From: an uncultured Collinsella sp.
Lineage (GTDB): Bacteria > Actinomycetota > Coriobacteriia > Coriobacteriales > Coriobacteriaceae
Direction: 5' to 3'
Length of the DNA: 7,254 nucleotides
Assembly (NCBI GenBank): GCA_900545075.1
Contig: UQXT01000096.1
Span: forward strand, 1 to 7,254
Position numbers and translations under genes: made by a program
Notes under the pieces: generated by a model
The model's input: the letters and a program-made list of their open reading frames with translations, nothing else
Database searches by the model: none
Told to the model about the DNA's origin: nothing
Part shown: piece after piece, positions 1-5,230 of the stretch
Position numbering within the stretch: position 1 is the stretch's first letter
Layout: the number at the start of each line of letters is the position of its first letter

Positions 1-223
1 AGCAGCCCAGCACCGTGCCGCCGCTGGCCATGCCGGTCGCGATAAGCATGTACAGGCCGTTGCGTAATATATAGTCGACATCACCCGTGGTAATACCGGT
101 GTTGACCATGTTCGCCAGCATCGTGGGAACCAACAGCGTACCGACGTTATCTATCAGCACCGCAAACAGCGTCACCGCAATCAGACCGCGGTACGGCCTC
201 ATAAACCTCATTAAGAGTCGCAT
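1..223 (-). CDS. ABC exporter half-transporter, N-terminal fragment (runs off left edge)
   Basis: Only the first 74 codons are inside the window. The translation begins MRLLMRFMRPYRGLIAVTLF and continues through LVPTMLANMVNTGITTGDVDYILRNGLYML to a Gly/Ser-rich segment. This is the typical start of a type-1 exporter membrane domain: a short basic N-terminus, TM1 at about residues 12-33, an extracytoplasmic MVNTGI-type stretch, and TM2 from about residue 55. Family members fuse six TM helices to a nucleotide-binding domain and export drugs, lipids or peptides; that domain lies outside the window. The ATG at 223-221 follows a GAGGGG ribosome binding site and overlaps the 3' end of the upstream marR-type gene by 13 nt, so the two are very probably translationally coupled. 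MarR followed by one or two ABC half-transporters is a common self-regulated efflux arrangement. The substrate cannot be inferred. An alternative start is the Met codon four codons later. Confidence 0.85.
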   Translation of the reverse strand, partial: MRLLMRFMRPYRGLIAVTLFAVLIDNVGTLLVPTMLANMVNTGITTGDVDYILRNGLYMLIATGMASGGTVLGC

Positions 224-711
224 GCGTCCCCCTCGCCCTTATCGTCAGTCTCGTTCTCGGCGGCCACTTGCCGTTTAAATGCCTCGCACTCTTCGTTAAG
301 AACATGGGAGAACTTACCGACCAAGCGCATGATCTCGCACTGTTCCCACGGCTCGAGCGCCTCGAATGCCTGTTGCTCGGCTTTTTGCGCCGGCAACGCG
401 TAGCGCTTGGCAAACCGCACGCCTTCTTCGGTCAGTCGTACAACCTTGTTTTTACGACTGCCCTCGGCAAACTCCAACGTCGCAAGCCCTCGCGCCCTAA
501 GCGTTTTAATCGCCGAATTGATGGTCTGTTTGCTGTAGAACCATTCACTCGTCAGCCGACTCACGGCAACGCTTCCGCCCGCTGCACTCGTGTCGAAGAG
601 CATCCAGTAGGCGCAGTCCGAAAGGCCGCAGGCGCGCGAGAACTCCGAATAGATATGGTCGAGTCCATTGAGCAACCGATCGAAGTCGACCAGCGTAACC
701 GCACTATTCAT
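211..711 (-). CDS. MarR-family transcriptional regulator
   Basis: A 166-residue protein, a little longer than the usual 140-150 residues of MarR repressors. The winged helix-turn-helix spans about residues 45-98. Its recognition-helix region is SKQTINSAIKTLRARGLA (60-77), followed by a wing with a basic tip (EGSRKNKVVRLTEEG, 83-97), the classic MarR signature. Flanking helices (about 5-40 and 105-150) would form the dimer interface. The C-terminal tail from about residue 150 is acidic, rich in Asp, Glu and Lys, and probably disordered. MarR proteins are dimeric repressors released by small phenolic or drug-like ligands, and they often control their own gene and an adjacent exporter. That fits here, because the ABC transporter starts inside the last codons of this gene. 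The start at 711 is preceded by GGTGGG at a usable distance and by a good sigma-70 promoter overlapped by repeat boxes. The ligand is unknown. Confidence 0.93.
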   Translation of the reverse strand: MNSAVTLVDFDRLLNGLDHIYSEFSRACGLSDCAYWMLFDTSAAGGSVAVSRLTSEWFYSKQTINSAIKTLRARGLATLEFAEGSRKNKVVRLTEEGVRFAKRYALPAQKAEQQAFEALEPWEQCEIMRLVGKFSHVLNEECEAFKRQVAAENETDDKGEGDACDS

Positions 712-725
712 CTATCCCACCATTC

Positions 726-778
726 AATTGTCCGATTTTTGACCAATTTTGTGTCTCTAGATTAGTCCGAGTTTTGAC
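726..778 (-). promoter_or_regulatory. Tandem 18-bp boxes, probable MarR operators
   Basis: Two copies of an 18-nt box lie 35 bp apart in the same orientation: 726-743 (AATTGTCCGATTTTTGAC on the plus strand) and 761-778 (ATTAGTCCGAGTTTTGAC). They agree at 15 of 18 positions. Each also has dyad character: TAGTC-N8-GACTA at 763-780, and AATTG-N13-CAATT at 726-748. The 761-778 copy fills the -35/-10 spacer, and the other lies just downstream of the predicted transcription start. This is where a repressor would block polymerase. Assignment to the adjacent MarR protein is inference from position and symmetry. Confidence 0.6.
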
Positions 779-787
779 TATCGTCAA
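759..787 (-). promoter_or_regulatory. Sigma-70 type promoter of the marR-ABC operon
   Basis: Read on the minus strand, TTGACG (787-782) is followed after exactly 17 nt by TAATCT (764-759). Each matches the consensus at five of six and four of six positions respectively, with ideal spacing. Transcription would begin near 752, giving a leader of about 40 nt before the ATG at 711. The spacer contains one of two repeat boxes that may be operators. Confidence 0.75.
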
Positions 788-830
788 CAGGCTCTCCGCA
801 AATGCGTGCATTTTTATGGCCTATCGACAG

Positions 831-866
831 AAAAAGACCGCCGGCGCGGGGGCGGCGCCAGCGGTC
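831..866 (-). terminator. Rho-independent terminator of the 96-residue protein gene
   Basis: On the minus strand a 12-bp stem (866-855 with 847-836) closes a 7-nt loop (854-848), and the stem is followed by five Ts (835-831). The only imperfection is a G-U pair in the minus-strand RNA, which would be a C-A mismatch in a plus-strand RNA, so the hairpin is built for minus-strand transcription. It starts 26 nt beyond the stop codon of the 893-1183 gene and isolates that gene from the marR promoter. Confidence 0.85.
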
Positions 867-892
867 ACGTGAAAATCGGGTTTTATTGCCTG

Positions 893-1183
893 TTAAGCGG
901 CGACGGCCTCATAGACCGTAGCGCCCGAGAAGCTGTCATGCAGGCTCTTGCCGGCAATCCACGGCAGCTCGACGACCTCACAGACCGTGTTAACCAGCTC
1001 GGAGCAGTCAGTAAAGTGACCCTTATCGTTGAGGGCCTCGCAATCCTGAACACGCCAATAGCCATCGGTGTGCGTGATGTAGTACTCGTGATCGTCGATC
1101 GTCACAAAAGCGCGCGTCTTGGAACGCAGCAGCTTCAGAAATCCTTCGAAGTCGGTCTCGACGACATCTCCAGCCTGGAACAT
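893..1183 (-). CDS. Conserved-looking small hypothetical protein, 96 residues
   Basis: I do not recognise this protein. It begins MFQAGDVVETDFEGFLKLLR and looks like a compact soluble domain: a beta-rich first half with several aromatics (FVTIDDHEYYITHTDGYWRVQDCEAL, residues 26-51), three cysteines (48, 60, 68), and a second half containing VELPWIAGKSLHDSF. No signal peptide or membrane segment is present, so it is probably cytoplasmic. Evidence that it is a real gene is strong: a near-perfect AGGAGG ribosome binding site 7 nt before the ATG, a canonical terminator after the stop, and no better overlapping frame. It is monocistronic, between the marR-ABC operon and a divergent nitroreductase gene. 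The paired acidic and aromatic residues give no clear catalytic signature. Zinc or redox chemistry through the cysteines is possible but unsupported. Confidence 0.8.
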   Translation of the reverse strand: MFQAGDVVETDFEGFLKLLRSKTRAFVTIDDHEYYITHTDGYWRVQDCEALNDKGHFTDCSELVNTVCEVVELPWIAGKSLHDSFSGATVYEAVAA

Positions 1184-1477
1184 GATGTTACCTCCTGGCC
1201 CGGCGCCACCATGGCGCGTTGATAAACGTTGGTGCTCCTTTAGTAAAACCTTTATCAGAGCTTATGCGCGCATCATTTAGGCAAGTGGTAAAAAACCGCA
1301 GGGTAGACGGGATAAAACGTTTAACCATCTCATCAGCTTCTCACATTCTTGCCGCAGTTTTATGCAAGCCGACTTCTCCGATTGTTGGCTATTGCTGTTT
1401 GGGGCCCTCTGCGCGATTACGGCTACGGCACGACGGGTAAGAACGGAGCATCTGCAACGTCATCGCTAGGAGAACCC
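1184..1477. promoter_or_regulatory. Divergent intergenic region with GATAAA repeats
   Basis: This 294-bp gap separates the minus-strand 96-residue protein gene from the plus-strand nitroreductase and must hold both promoters. It contains AT-rich patches between about 1219 and 1360 that contrast with the GC-rich genes. It carries a perfect 7-bp inverted repeat, TGATAAA at 1220-1226 and TTTATCA at 1251-1257, and a further copy, GATAAAACGTT at 1311-1321, resembling GATAAACGTT at 1221-1230. ATGCGCGCAT at 1264-1273 is a perfect palindrome. I could not find a convincing -35/-10 pair for either gene; the best minus-strand candidate is TTACCA with CATAAG at 17 nt, which is weak. No credible short gene is visible. 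Confidence 0.4.
1191..1217 (-). promoter_or_regulatory. Strong ribosome binding site preceded by a leader hairpin
   Basis: AGGAGG (1196-1191) sits 7 nt before the ATG at 1183. Six nucleotides upstream of it on the minus strand is a perfect 6-bp inverted repeat with a 3-nt loop (GCGCCA at 1203-1208 and TGGCGC at 1212-1217). The hairpin would leave the ribosome binding site exposed and could shield the messenger's 5' end. A regulatory role is inference. Confidence 0.5.
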
Positions 1478-1999
1478 ATGGAGACCATCGAAGCGCTCAT
1501 CCATCGCCGTAGCTGCCGTAACTACAGTGATCGCCCCGTCGAGGCAGAAAAACTCGCACGCATTATCGAGGCCGGCCAGTATGCGCCCAGCGGCATGGGC
1601 CGCCAGCCGGTGACGTTTGTCGCCGTCACCGACCCCGCGACCGTCGAGCGTCTCTCACAGCTCAACGCCCAGGTCATGGACAGCAACAGCGACCCCTTCT
1701 ATGGCGCCAAGACCGTTGTGGTGGTGCTGGTTGACCGCAGCGTGCCCACCCATCTGGAAGACGGCTCGCTCGCCATGGGCAACTTGCTCAACGCCGCCTA
1801 TGCGCTGGGTGTCGATTCGTGCTGGATTCACCGCGCGCATGAGGTCTTTGACTCGCCCGAGGGCCTGGAGCTGCTGGCCAGCTGGGGCCTGCCCGCCGAC
1901 GGCAGCCTGCGCGGTGTCGGTAACTGCATTCTGGGCTATGCCGAGGACACGCTACCCGAGGCAAAGCCGCGCCGCGACAACGTGGTATACGTCAAGTAG
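1478..1999 (+). CDS. Nitroreductase-family flavoprotein (FMN-dependent NAD(P)H oxidoreductase)
   Basis: A 173-residue protein, typical of small single-domain nitroreductases. The N-terminus METIEALIHRRSCRNYSDRP contains the RRSxRxY motif (residues 10-16) that binds the FMN phosphate. APSGMGRQP at 36-44 is the conserved flavin-contacting loop, EDGSLAMGNLLNAAYALG (94-111) is the central helix, and GVDSCWIHRA (111-120) matches the usual GLGSCWI strand. The tail PEAKPRRDNVVYVK is the common basic end. Family members are homodimers that reduce nitroaromatics, quinones or related acceptors with NAD(P)H; the physiological substrate is not predictable. The start at 1478 is preceded by AGGAGA at 4 nt. 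An in-frame upstream extension to 1349 exists but lacks family similarity and a ribosome binding site. The gene appears monocistronic and converges on the membrane protein gene ending at 2055. Confidence 0.93.
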   Translation: METIEALIHRRSCRNYSDRPVEAEKLARIIEAGQYAPSGMGRQPVTFVAVTDPATVERLSQLNAQVMDSNSDPFYGAKTVVVVLVDRSVPTHLEDGSLAMGNLLNAAYALGVDSCWIHRAHEVFDSPEGLELLASWGLPADGSLRGVGNCILGYAEDTLPEAKPRRDNVVYVK

Positions 2000-2017
2000 C
2001 GCGGGAGTGTCCCAAAC

Positions 2018-2052
2018 TGCCGGCAGAAAAGGAACGTCCCCTTCTGCCGGCA
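2018..2052 (-). repeat. GGGAC stem-loop element, copy 1
   Basis: A perfect 11-bp inverted repeat (TGCCGGCAGAA at 2018-2028 and TTCTGCCGGCA at 2042-2052) encloses a 13-nt loop. On the minus strand it begins 2 nt after the stop codon of the membrane protein gene; its loop reads GGGGACGTTCCTT, and the right arm is followed by GTTTGGGAC. There is no T-run on either strand, so it is not a canonical terminator, although it sits between two convergent genes. A second element of the same design is at 6126-6158. Confidence 0.65.
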
Positions 2053-2054
2053 AG

Positions 2055-2630
2055 CTATGTTGATATTTGAGTTGTCGTCGTTTCGTTCGTCTGGGCCGTT
2101 TCGGCTTCGCTGCCTTGTTCGTCCTCGTCCTTTTGCGCATCGGCGATGGTGGAGGCCGCCGCAACGATGCCGCGCTGGGGCGCGACGCCCATCTGGGTCT
2201 GAGCGCCCTCGACAACTTCTGTGCCTGCATGCGCGAGTTCGGGCGATTTAAGCACTGCGTCCAAGTTGGCGCCGCCGCCGGCATACCCGAGCGCCGCGAG
2301 TGCGATGGCGATTATCGCGACAACGACCACGATCGGCACGTAACGATGCCAGCCTGCAGGATTGAGGCCGCTGCGGCGGGCAGCACCACGGCTAATGTAG
2401 CCAAGCGTACCATCGTGCTTGAGCTTTGAGCCCACCACGCGTCTTCGTCTCCACAACGAGGACTCGGCCTGCATGGCCAAGCGAGCGCTTGCCGAAGGAT
2501 AGCCATATTTTGTGCGCTTGAACGAGCCGTCGAACCCCGAGGCGCTTTTGCCCCACGTCCGCGAAGTCGTACGTCGGCTGACCGGCGCCGCACTCCGTTT
2601 TGTTCGGTTCGGTTTTGAAGTCTCCGCCAT
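2055..2630 (-). CDS. Hypothetical single-pass membrane protein, 191 residues
   Basis: I do not recognise this protein. From the ATG at 2630 it reads MAETSKPNRTKRSAAPVSRR, a strongly basic Ser/Thr/Arg-rich region of about 95 residues including RRRR at 61-64. One clear transmembrane segment follows (YVPIVVVVAIIAIALAALGY, about 97-116), then a small Gly-rich turn, and an extracytoplasmic part that ends in an acidic Thr-rich tail (about 166-191: DEDEQGSEAETAQTNE then TTTT). The positive-inside rule puts the N-terminus in the cytoplasm and the C-terminus outside. No sortase signal or catalytic motif is visible. The basic N-terminal part is low in hydrophobics and may bind nucleic acid or lipid head groups, which is speculation. 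A GTG start 18 codons upstream is possible, but the ATG has a GGGGGAG stretch just before it, with short spacing. It lies 83 nt downstream of the Fis-type regulator on the same strand and may be its target or operon partner. Confidence 0.7.
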   Translation of the reverse strand: MAETSKPNRTKRSAAPVSRRTTSRTWGKSASGFDGSFKRTKYGYPSASARLAMQAESSLWRRRRVVGSKLKHDGTLGYISRGAARRSGLNPAGWHRYVPIVVVVAIIAIALAALGYAGGGANLDAVLKSPELAHAGTEVVEGAQTQMGVAPQRGIVAAASTIADAQKDEDEQGSEAETAQTNETTTTQIST

Positions 2631-2713
2631 ACTCCCCCGCACGCCGTAACACAATCGAAACAATACTGCTTTGGACTGTATCACACGCGCCGCACGCGGT
2701 CACGGCACCTCGC

Positions 2714-3931
2714 TCAGCGGTCGTTTTCCTTCAACAGGCGCCATAAGGTCGTGCGGCTTATACCGAGCACCTCTGCCGCACGAGTCCGGTTGCCGTGAAG
2801 GTGCTGAAGGACCAACCGCGCGATATCGCGCTCGGTATCGACCAGGGGACGCAAGATATACAGATCACTATCGAGCGTCGGGGCACCAAAGATCGCGGTC
2901 TTGATAATGTCCTCCTGGGCGAGCACCTCCTCCGCCACCGCCCGCTCGGCCGTGCCCGTCCCCACTAATATATAAAGTCGTTCCGAAACCTCGCGCAGCT
3001 GTAGATAGTTACGGGGCCATCGATAGGCATCGAGTGTCTTTGCCGCCGCGGACGACAAGGCAGGTGTTGCCGTCTCAAACATATCTGCCAGATACCCCAG
3101 ATAGCGCGCAACCTTTTCCGACGCGCTGCCCTGCTCGGCAATCGCCGGCGCCACACTCACGGCACAGGCCAGACGCTCGGTTACAAAAGCAGCCTGATCG
3201 CTTTCGCCGCCGCCCGGCATATCGTTTGCCGTCAACACCACATGGCAACGAGTTGCGAGCGCCGTGTCGATCATTGCGGACACGAGCTCGCGCAAACGTT
3301 GGGGGCCAACGGCATGCCAGCCACCCATGCAAAGCGTCAGCCCCGTTTGGAATAGCGGCGATTCGGAACTTTTGAGCAGATGGCGCCAGCCGCGATCCGT
3401 AAGCTCATCGAGCGCAACGGACACAAAGGGCTGATCGGCATAGGGTCCATCCAGGTACAGGCGTTTTGCAATCTGATCCTGCCCCGCGCCCAGCTCGCCC
3501 TCGAGCATAAGGGGCACCCCACGCGCATAGCTCTCCCGTACGGGGGCAGCGACCGCCGCCGCGTCTTCGACGATGCCGTACGCGCTCGACTCGTAACGAG
3601 CCTCGACTTCGTCGGCATTGAGCCACTCGATACCCGCATGCGCTGCGGCGGCGCGCACCTCACGCGCCACGACCACCCAAAACGCTCCGTGCTCCTTGGC
3701 CGTCGGGCGCACCGTCAAGCTCAACCGCATGCCCTCGTGGCCCATCACCAGGCGCGCTCCATCGCCCACGCGAGCGAGACGCTCGGAAACAAAAGCGGCG
3801 ACATCCTGCTCGAGTGCAGCGTCACTCATAGTCGAGATTACAACGCCACCGCACCCGTCGATTGCCAGCACCGATGCTCCGGCTGCGGACAATGTCTCAA
3901 TCAGAATCTGCAGCTTGGCATCGCTGTCCAT
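2714..3931 (-). CDS. Fis-type HTH regulator with degenerate sigma-54-activator-like AAA+ core
   Basis: A 405-residue protein built like an NtrC-class activator but with its ATPase motifs eroded. Residues 1-100 form an unrecognised sensory domain. The Walker A counterpart reads GELGAGQD (145-152), where the family has GExGxGK, so the phosphate-binding Lys is Gln. The Walker B counterpart, LTLCMGGWH (198-206), has Gly-Gly where the family has Asp-Glu. No GAFTGA loop exists. WPRNYLQLREV (305-315) corresponds to the family's WPGNVREL. The C-terminus carries an excellent Fis-type helix-turn-helix, TERDIARLVLQHLHGNRTRA then AEVLGISRTTLWRLLKEN (366-403). It should bind DNA but not hydrolyse ATP or remodel sigma-54 polymerase, so it probably acts with sigma-70 polymerase, roughly as TyrR does. 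I chose the ATG at 3931, 6 nt after GGGG, because translation extended to 3961 (ten more residues) has no ribosome binding site. The gene lies between the YeiH-type transporter and the hypothetical membrane protein, all on one strand. Confidence 0.85.
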   Translation of the reverse strand: MDSDAKLQILIETLSAAGASVLAIDGCGGVVISTMSDAALEQDVAAFVSERLARVGDGARLVMGHEGMRLSLTVRPTAKEHGAFWVVVAREVRAAAAHAGIEWLNADEVEARYESSAYGIVEDAAAVAAPVRESYARGVPLMLEGELGAGQDQIAKRLYLDGPYADQPFVSVALDELTDRGWRHLLKSSESPLFQTGLTLCMGGWHAVGPQRLRELVSAMIDTALATRCHVVLTANDMPGGGESDQAAFVTERLACAVSVAPAIAEQGSASEKVARYLGYLADMFETATPALSSAAAKTLDAYRWPRNYLQLREVSERLYILVGTGTAERAVAEEVLAQEDIIKTAIFGAPTLDSDLYILRPLVDTERDIARLVLQHLHGNRTRAAEVLGISRTTLWRLLKENDR

Positions 3932-3980
3932 GGTTCGCCCCGTCTCCAGCCGCGGCCCCATCTGAGACCCGGCATCTCAA

Positions 3981-4020
3981 GTGTTTCAAAATTGAACGAT
4001 AATGTTCACCAAACACTATA
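3981..4020 (-). promoter_or_regulatory. Palindrome-rich putative promoter/operator of the Fis-type regulator
   Basis: On the minus strand, a -10-like TATAGT (4020-4015) leads into an AT-rich stretch bounded by GTGTTT (4016-4011) and AAACAC (3986-3981). Inside lie GAAC and GTTC (4007-4004, 3997-3994) and TTCAA-N2-TTGAA (3996-3985). No clear -35 box matches the TATAGT. The nested dyads, 50-85 nt upstream of the chosen start, could be autoregulatory sites for the Fis-type protein. This is inferred from symmetry and position only. Confidence 0.35.
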
Positions 4021-4053
4021 GGGCAGAAAGCGCCGTCCTGCGAGTATAAGTGT

Positions 4054-4180
4054 TGCCCCGCATCGCCATCCTGGCGGGGCGATAAGAGCTCTTCGGGACC
4101 TATCAACCTGCGGACAAGCCATACCCGCAAGAGCTCCTATCGCTCCACCGCAGGCATGCGCTCGCCAGCAACCAGCATGC
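4054..4180 (-). ncRNA. Candidate structured RNA element between the YeiH transporter and the regulator
   Basis: Read as minus-strand RNA, complementary segments occur in series. First, GCATGC at 4175-4180 pairs with GCATGC at 4154-4159. Second, a 15-bp stem forms between 4143-4129 and 4093-4079, fully paired if one G-U is allowed, and is extended by CGGG/CCCG (4127-4124 with 4097-4094) after one bulged base. Third, the CCGCAGG in its loop (4113-4107) is exactly complementary to CCTGCGG just upstream (4154-4148), which would make a 7-bp pseudoknot. Fourth, GCCCCGC/GCGGGGC (4080-4074 with 4060-4054) forms a second hairpin next to it. ATCGCC/GGCGAT (4083-4078 with 4067-4062) could instead capture the 3' arm of the long stem, a switch-like alternative. 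No U-run follows, so it is not an intrinsic terminator. It begins 15 nt after the transporter stop codon. It could be a 3'-UTR element, a leader element of the regulator, a small RNA, or a dispersed repeat. It does not match a riboswitch family I can recall. Confidence 0.35.
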
Positions 4181-4195
4181 AAATCAGTTACTTCT

Positions 4196-5230
4196 CTACC
4201 AGATTCCCAGCACGTGCTGCATTCCCAAACTCATGCACGCAATGCCAATCCAGCAGCAAAAGCCCAGCGCGATGGGCTTGCCGCCCTTTTTGACCAGCTC
4301 GACGATATCGGTATTAAAACCAATAGCCGCCATGGCCATCACGATAAAGAACTTCGACAGCTCCTTAATGGGCGCCGTAAAGGACGCGGGAAGCTGAAGC
4401 ACCGTGGTGATCACGCTCGCCAGCACAAAGAACAGCACAAACATGGGAAACGCGCGTTTAAGCGAGAACGTGCTTTTGGCGTCGCCGCCGGCCTTGCGCG
4501 CCAGATGCATCTGCCAGCATGCGAGGACCAACGTGATGGGAATAATAGCCAGCGTCCTGGTGAGCTTGACCACCGTGGCGCTCTCGAGCACATTGGCGCC
4601 GGGATGCATACTGTCCCAAGCGCTCGCTGCAGCCGTTACGGACGAGGTGTCGTTGATGGCGGTGCCGGCAAACAGGCCAAAGCCCTCGTTGGTCAGTCCG
4701 AGCATGCCGCCGAGCGTCGGAAACACGAGCGCCGCGATAACGTTAAACAGGAAGATGACCGAAATAGCCTGGGCAATCTCGCGATCGTCGGCATCGATGA
4801 CGGGCGCGGTCGCAGCGATGGCGGAACCGCCGCAAATCGACGAGCCCACGCCCACAAGCGTCGCGATCTTGCCCGGCACGTTCATGACGCGGCAGAGCAC
4901 AAAGGCGATGACAAGCGAGGTCGAGATCGTCGCCACAATAATCGGCAGCGACTGGGCACCTTTGGACAGAATCTGCGAGAGGTTCATGCCAAAGCCAAGT
5001 AGGATCACCGCGTACTGCAAGACTTTTTTAGACGTATAGGTGACGCCGGCGGCGAGCTGCTCGCGGCGATTCTTGGGAAAGACGAGCGCCAGAACCATGC
5101 CAAAGAGGATGGCAAATACCGGCCCGCCGACCACCTCAATCTGTTTGCCGAGCAACGTCGCGGGGATGGCGATGATCAGGCAGAACAAGACGCCCTTCCA
5201 GCGCTCGCGTACGATATTTGCCAGTTGCAT
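4196..5230 (-). CDS. YeiH/UPF0324-family membrane protein (putative sulfate/anion exporter)
   Basis: A 344-residue polytopic membrane protein of the YeiH (UPF0324, conserved hypothetical 698) family, at full family length. About ten to eleven hydrophobic segments can be placed, including 13-28, 33-52, 70-88, 95-114, 155-177, 224-241, 261-281, 292-306 and 319-342. Family hallmarks are GVGSSICGGSAIAATAPVI (127-145), a re-entrant-looking Gly/Ser/Cys loop, FAGTAINDTSSVTAAAS (187-203) and VVKLTRTL (220-227). Members are annotated as putative sulfate exporters. In Escherichia coli the homologue sits beside the LysR-type regulator gene yeiE, but the substrate is not firmly established. The ATG at 5230 has AAGGA 7 nt upstream. 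A GntR-type regulator gene is divergent and is the likely local controller. Downstream on the same strand come a structured region and the Fis-type regulator. Confidence 0.92.
   Translation of the reverse strand: MQLANIVRERWKGVLFCLIIAIPATLLGKQIEVVGGPVFAILFGMVLALVFPKNRREQLAAGVTYTSKKVLQYAVILLGFGMNLSQILSKGAQSLPIIVATISTSLVIAFVLCRVMNVPGKIATLVGVGSSICGGSAIAATAPVIDADDREIAQAISVIFLFNVIAALVFPTLGGMLGLTNEGFGLFAGTAINDTSSVTAAASAWDSMHPGANVLESATVVKLTRTLAIIPITLVLACWQMHLARKAGGDAKSTFSLKRAFPMFVLFFVLASVITTVLQLPASFTAPIKELSKFFIVMAMAAIGFNTDIVELVKKGGKPIALGFCCWIGIACMSLGMQHVLGIW

Noticed and set aside
268..765. 165-codon plus-strand frame opposite marR
   Set aside because: Antisense to a clear MarR protein; the plus-strand product has no recognisable family.
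1349..1477. N-terminal extension of the nitroreductase
   Set aside because: The extra 43 residues do not resemble the family, have no ribosome binding site, and the ATG at 1478 is preceded by AGGAGA and begins the conserved domain.
2018..2052. Canonical bidirectional terminator between the convergent nitroreductase and membrane protein genes
   Set aside because: The hairpin is strong, but neither side carries a T-run, and the same design recurs after gntR, so a repeat element is the better description.
3380..4021. 213-codon plus-strand frame opposite the Fis-type regulator
   Set aside because: Low-complexity composition, no ribosome binding site, and fully antisense to a gene with a recognisable helix-turn-helix and AAA+-like architecture.
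3897..4130. 77-codon minus-strand frame running through the structured region
   Set aside because: No ribosome binding site or family resemblance; it overlaps the regulator start in another frame, and the region is better explained by inverted repeats.
4054..4143. T-box leader, SRP RNA, 6S RNA or a known riboswitch
   Set aside because: I looked for the T-box core, the SRP tetraloop domain and common aptamer cores and saw none. Without an Infernal search this stays a judgement, so it is reported only as an unclassified structure.
4214..5039. Long plus-strand open frames (262 and 211 codons) opposite the YeiH transporter gene
   Set aside because: They are antisense shadows of a GC-rich gene. 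The translations are dominated by Arg, His and Ala with no domain or ribosome binding site, while the minus-strand frame encodes a clear YeiH-family protein.
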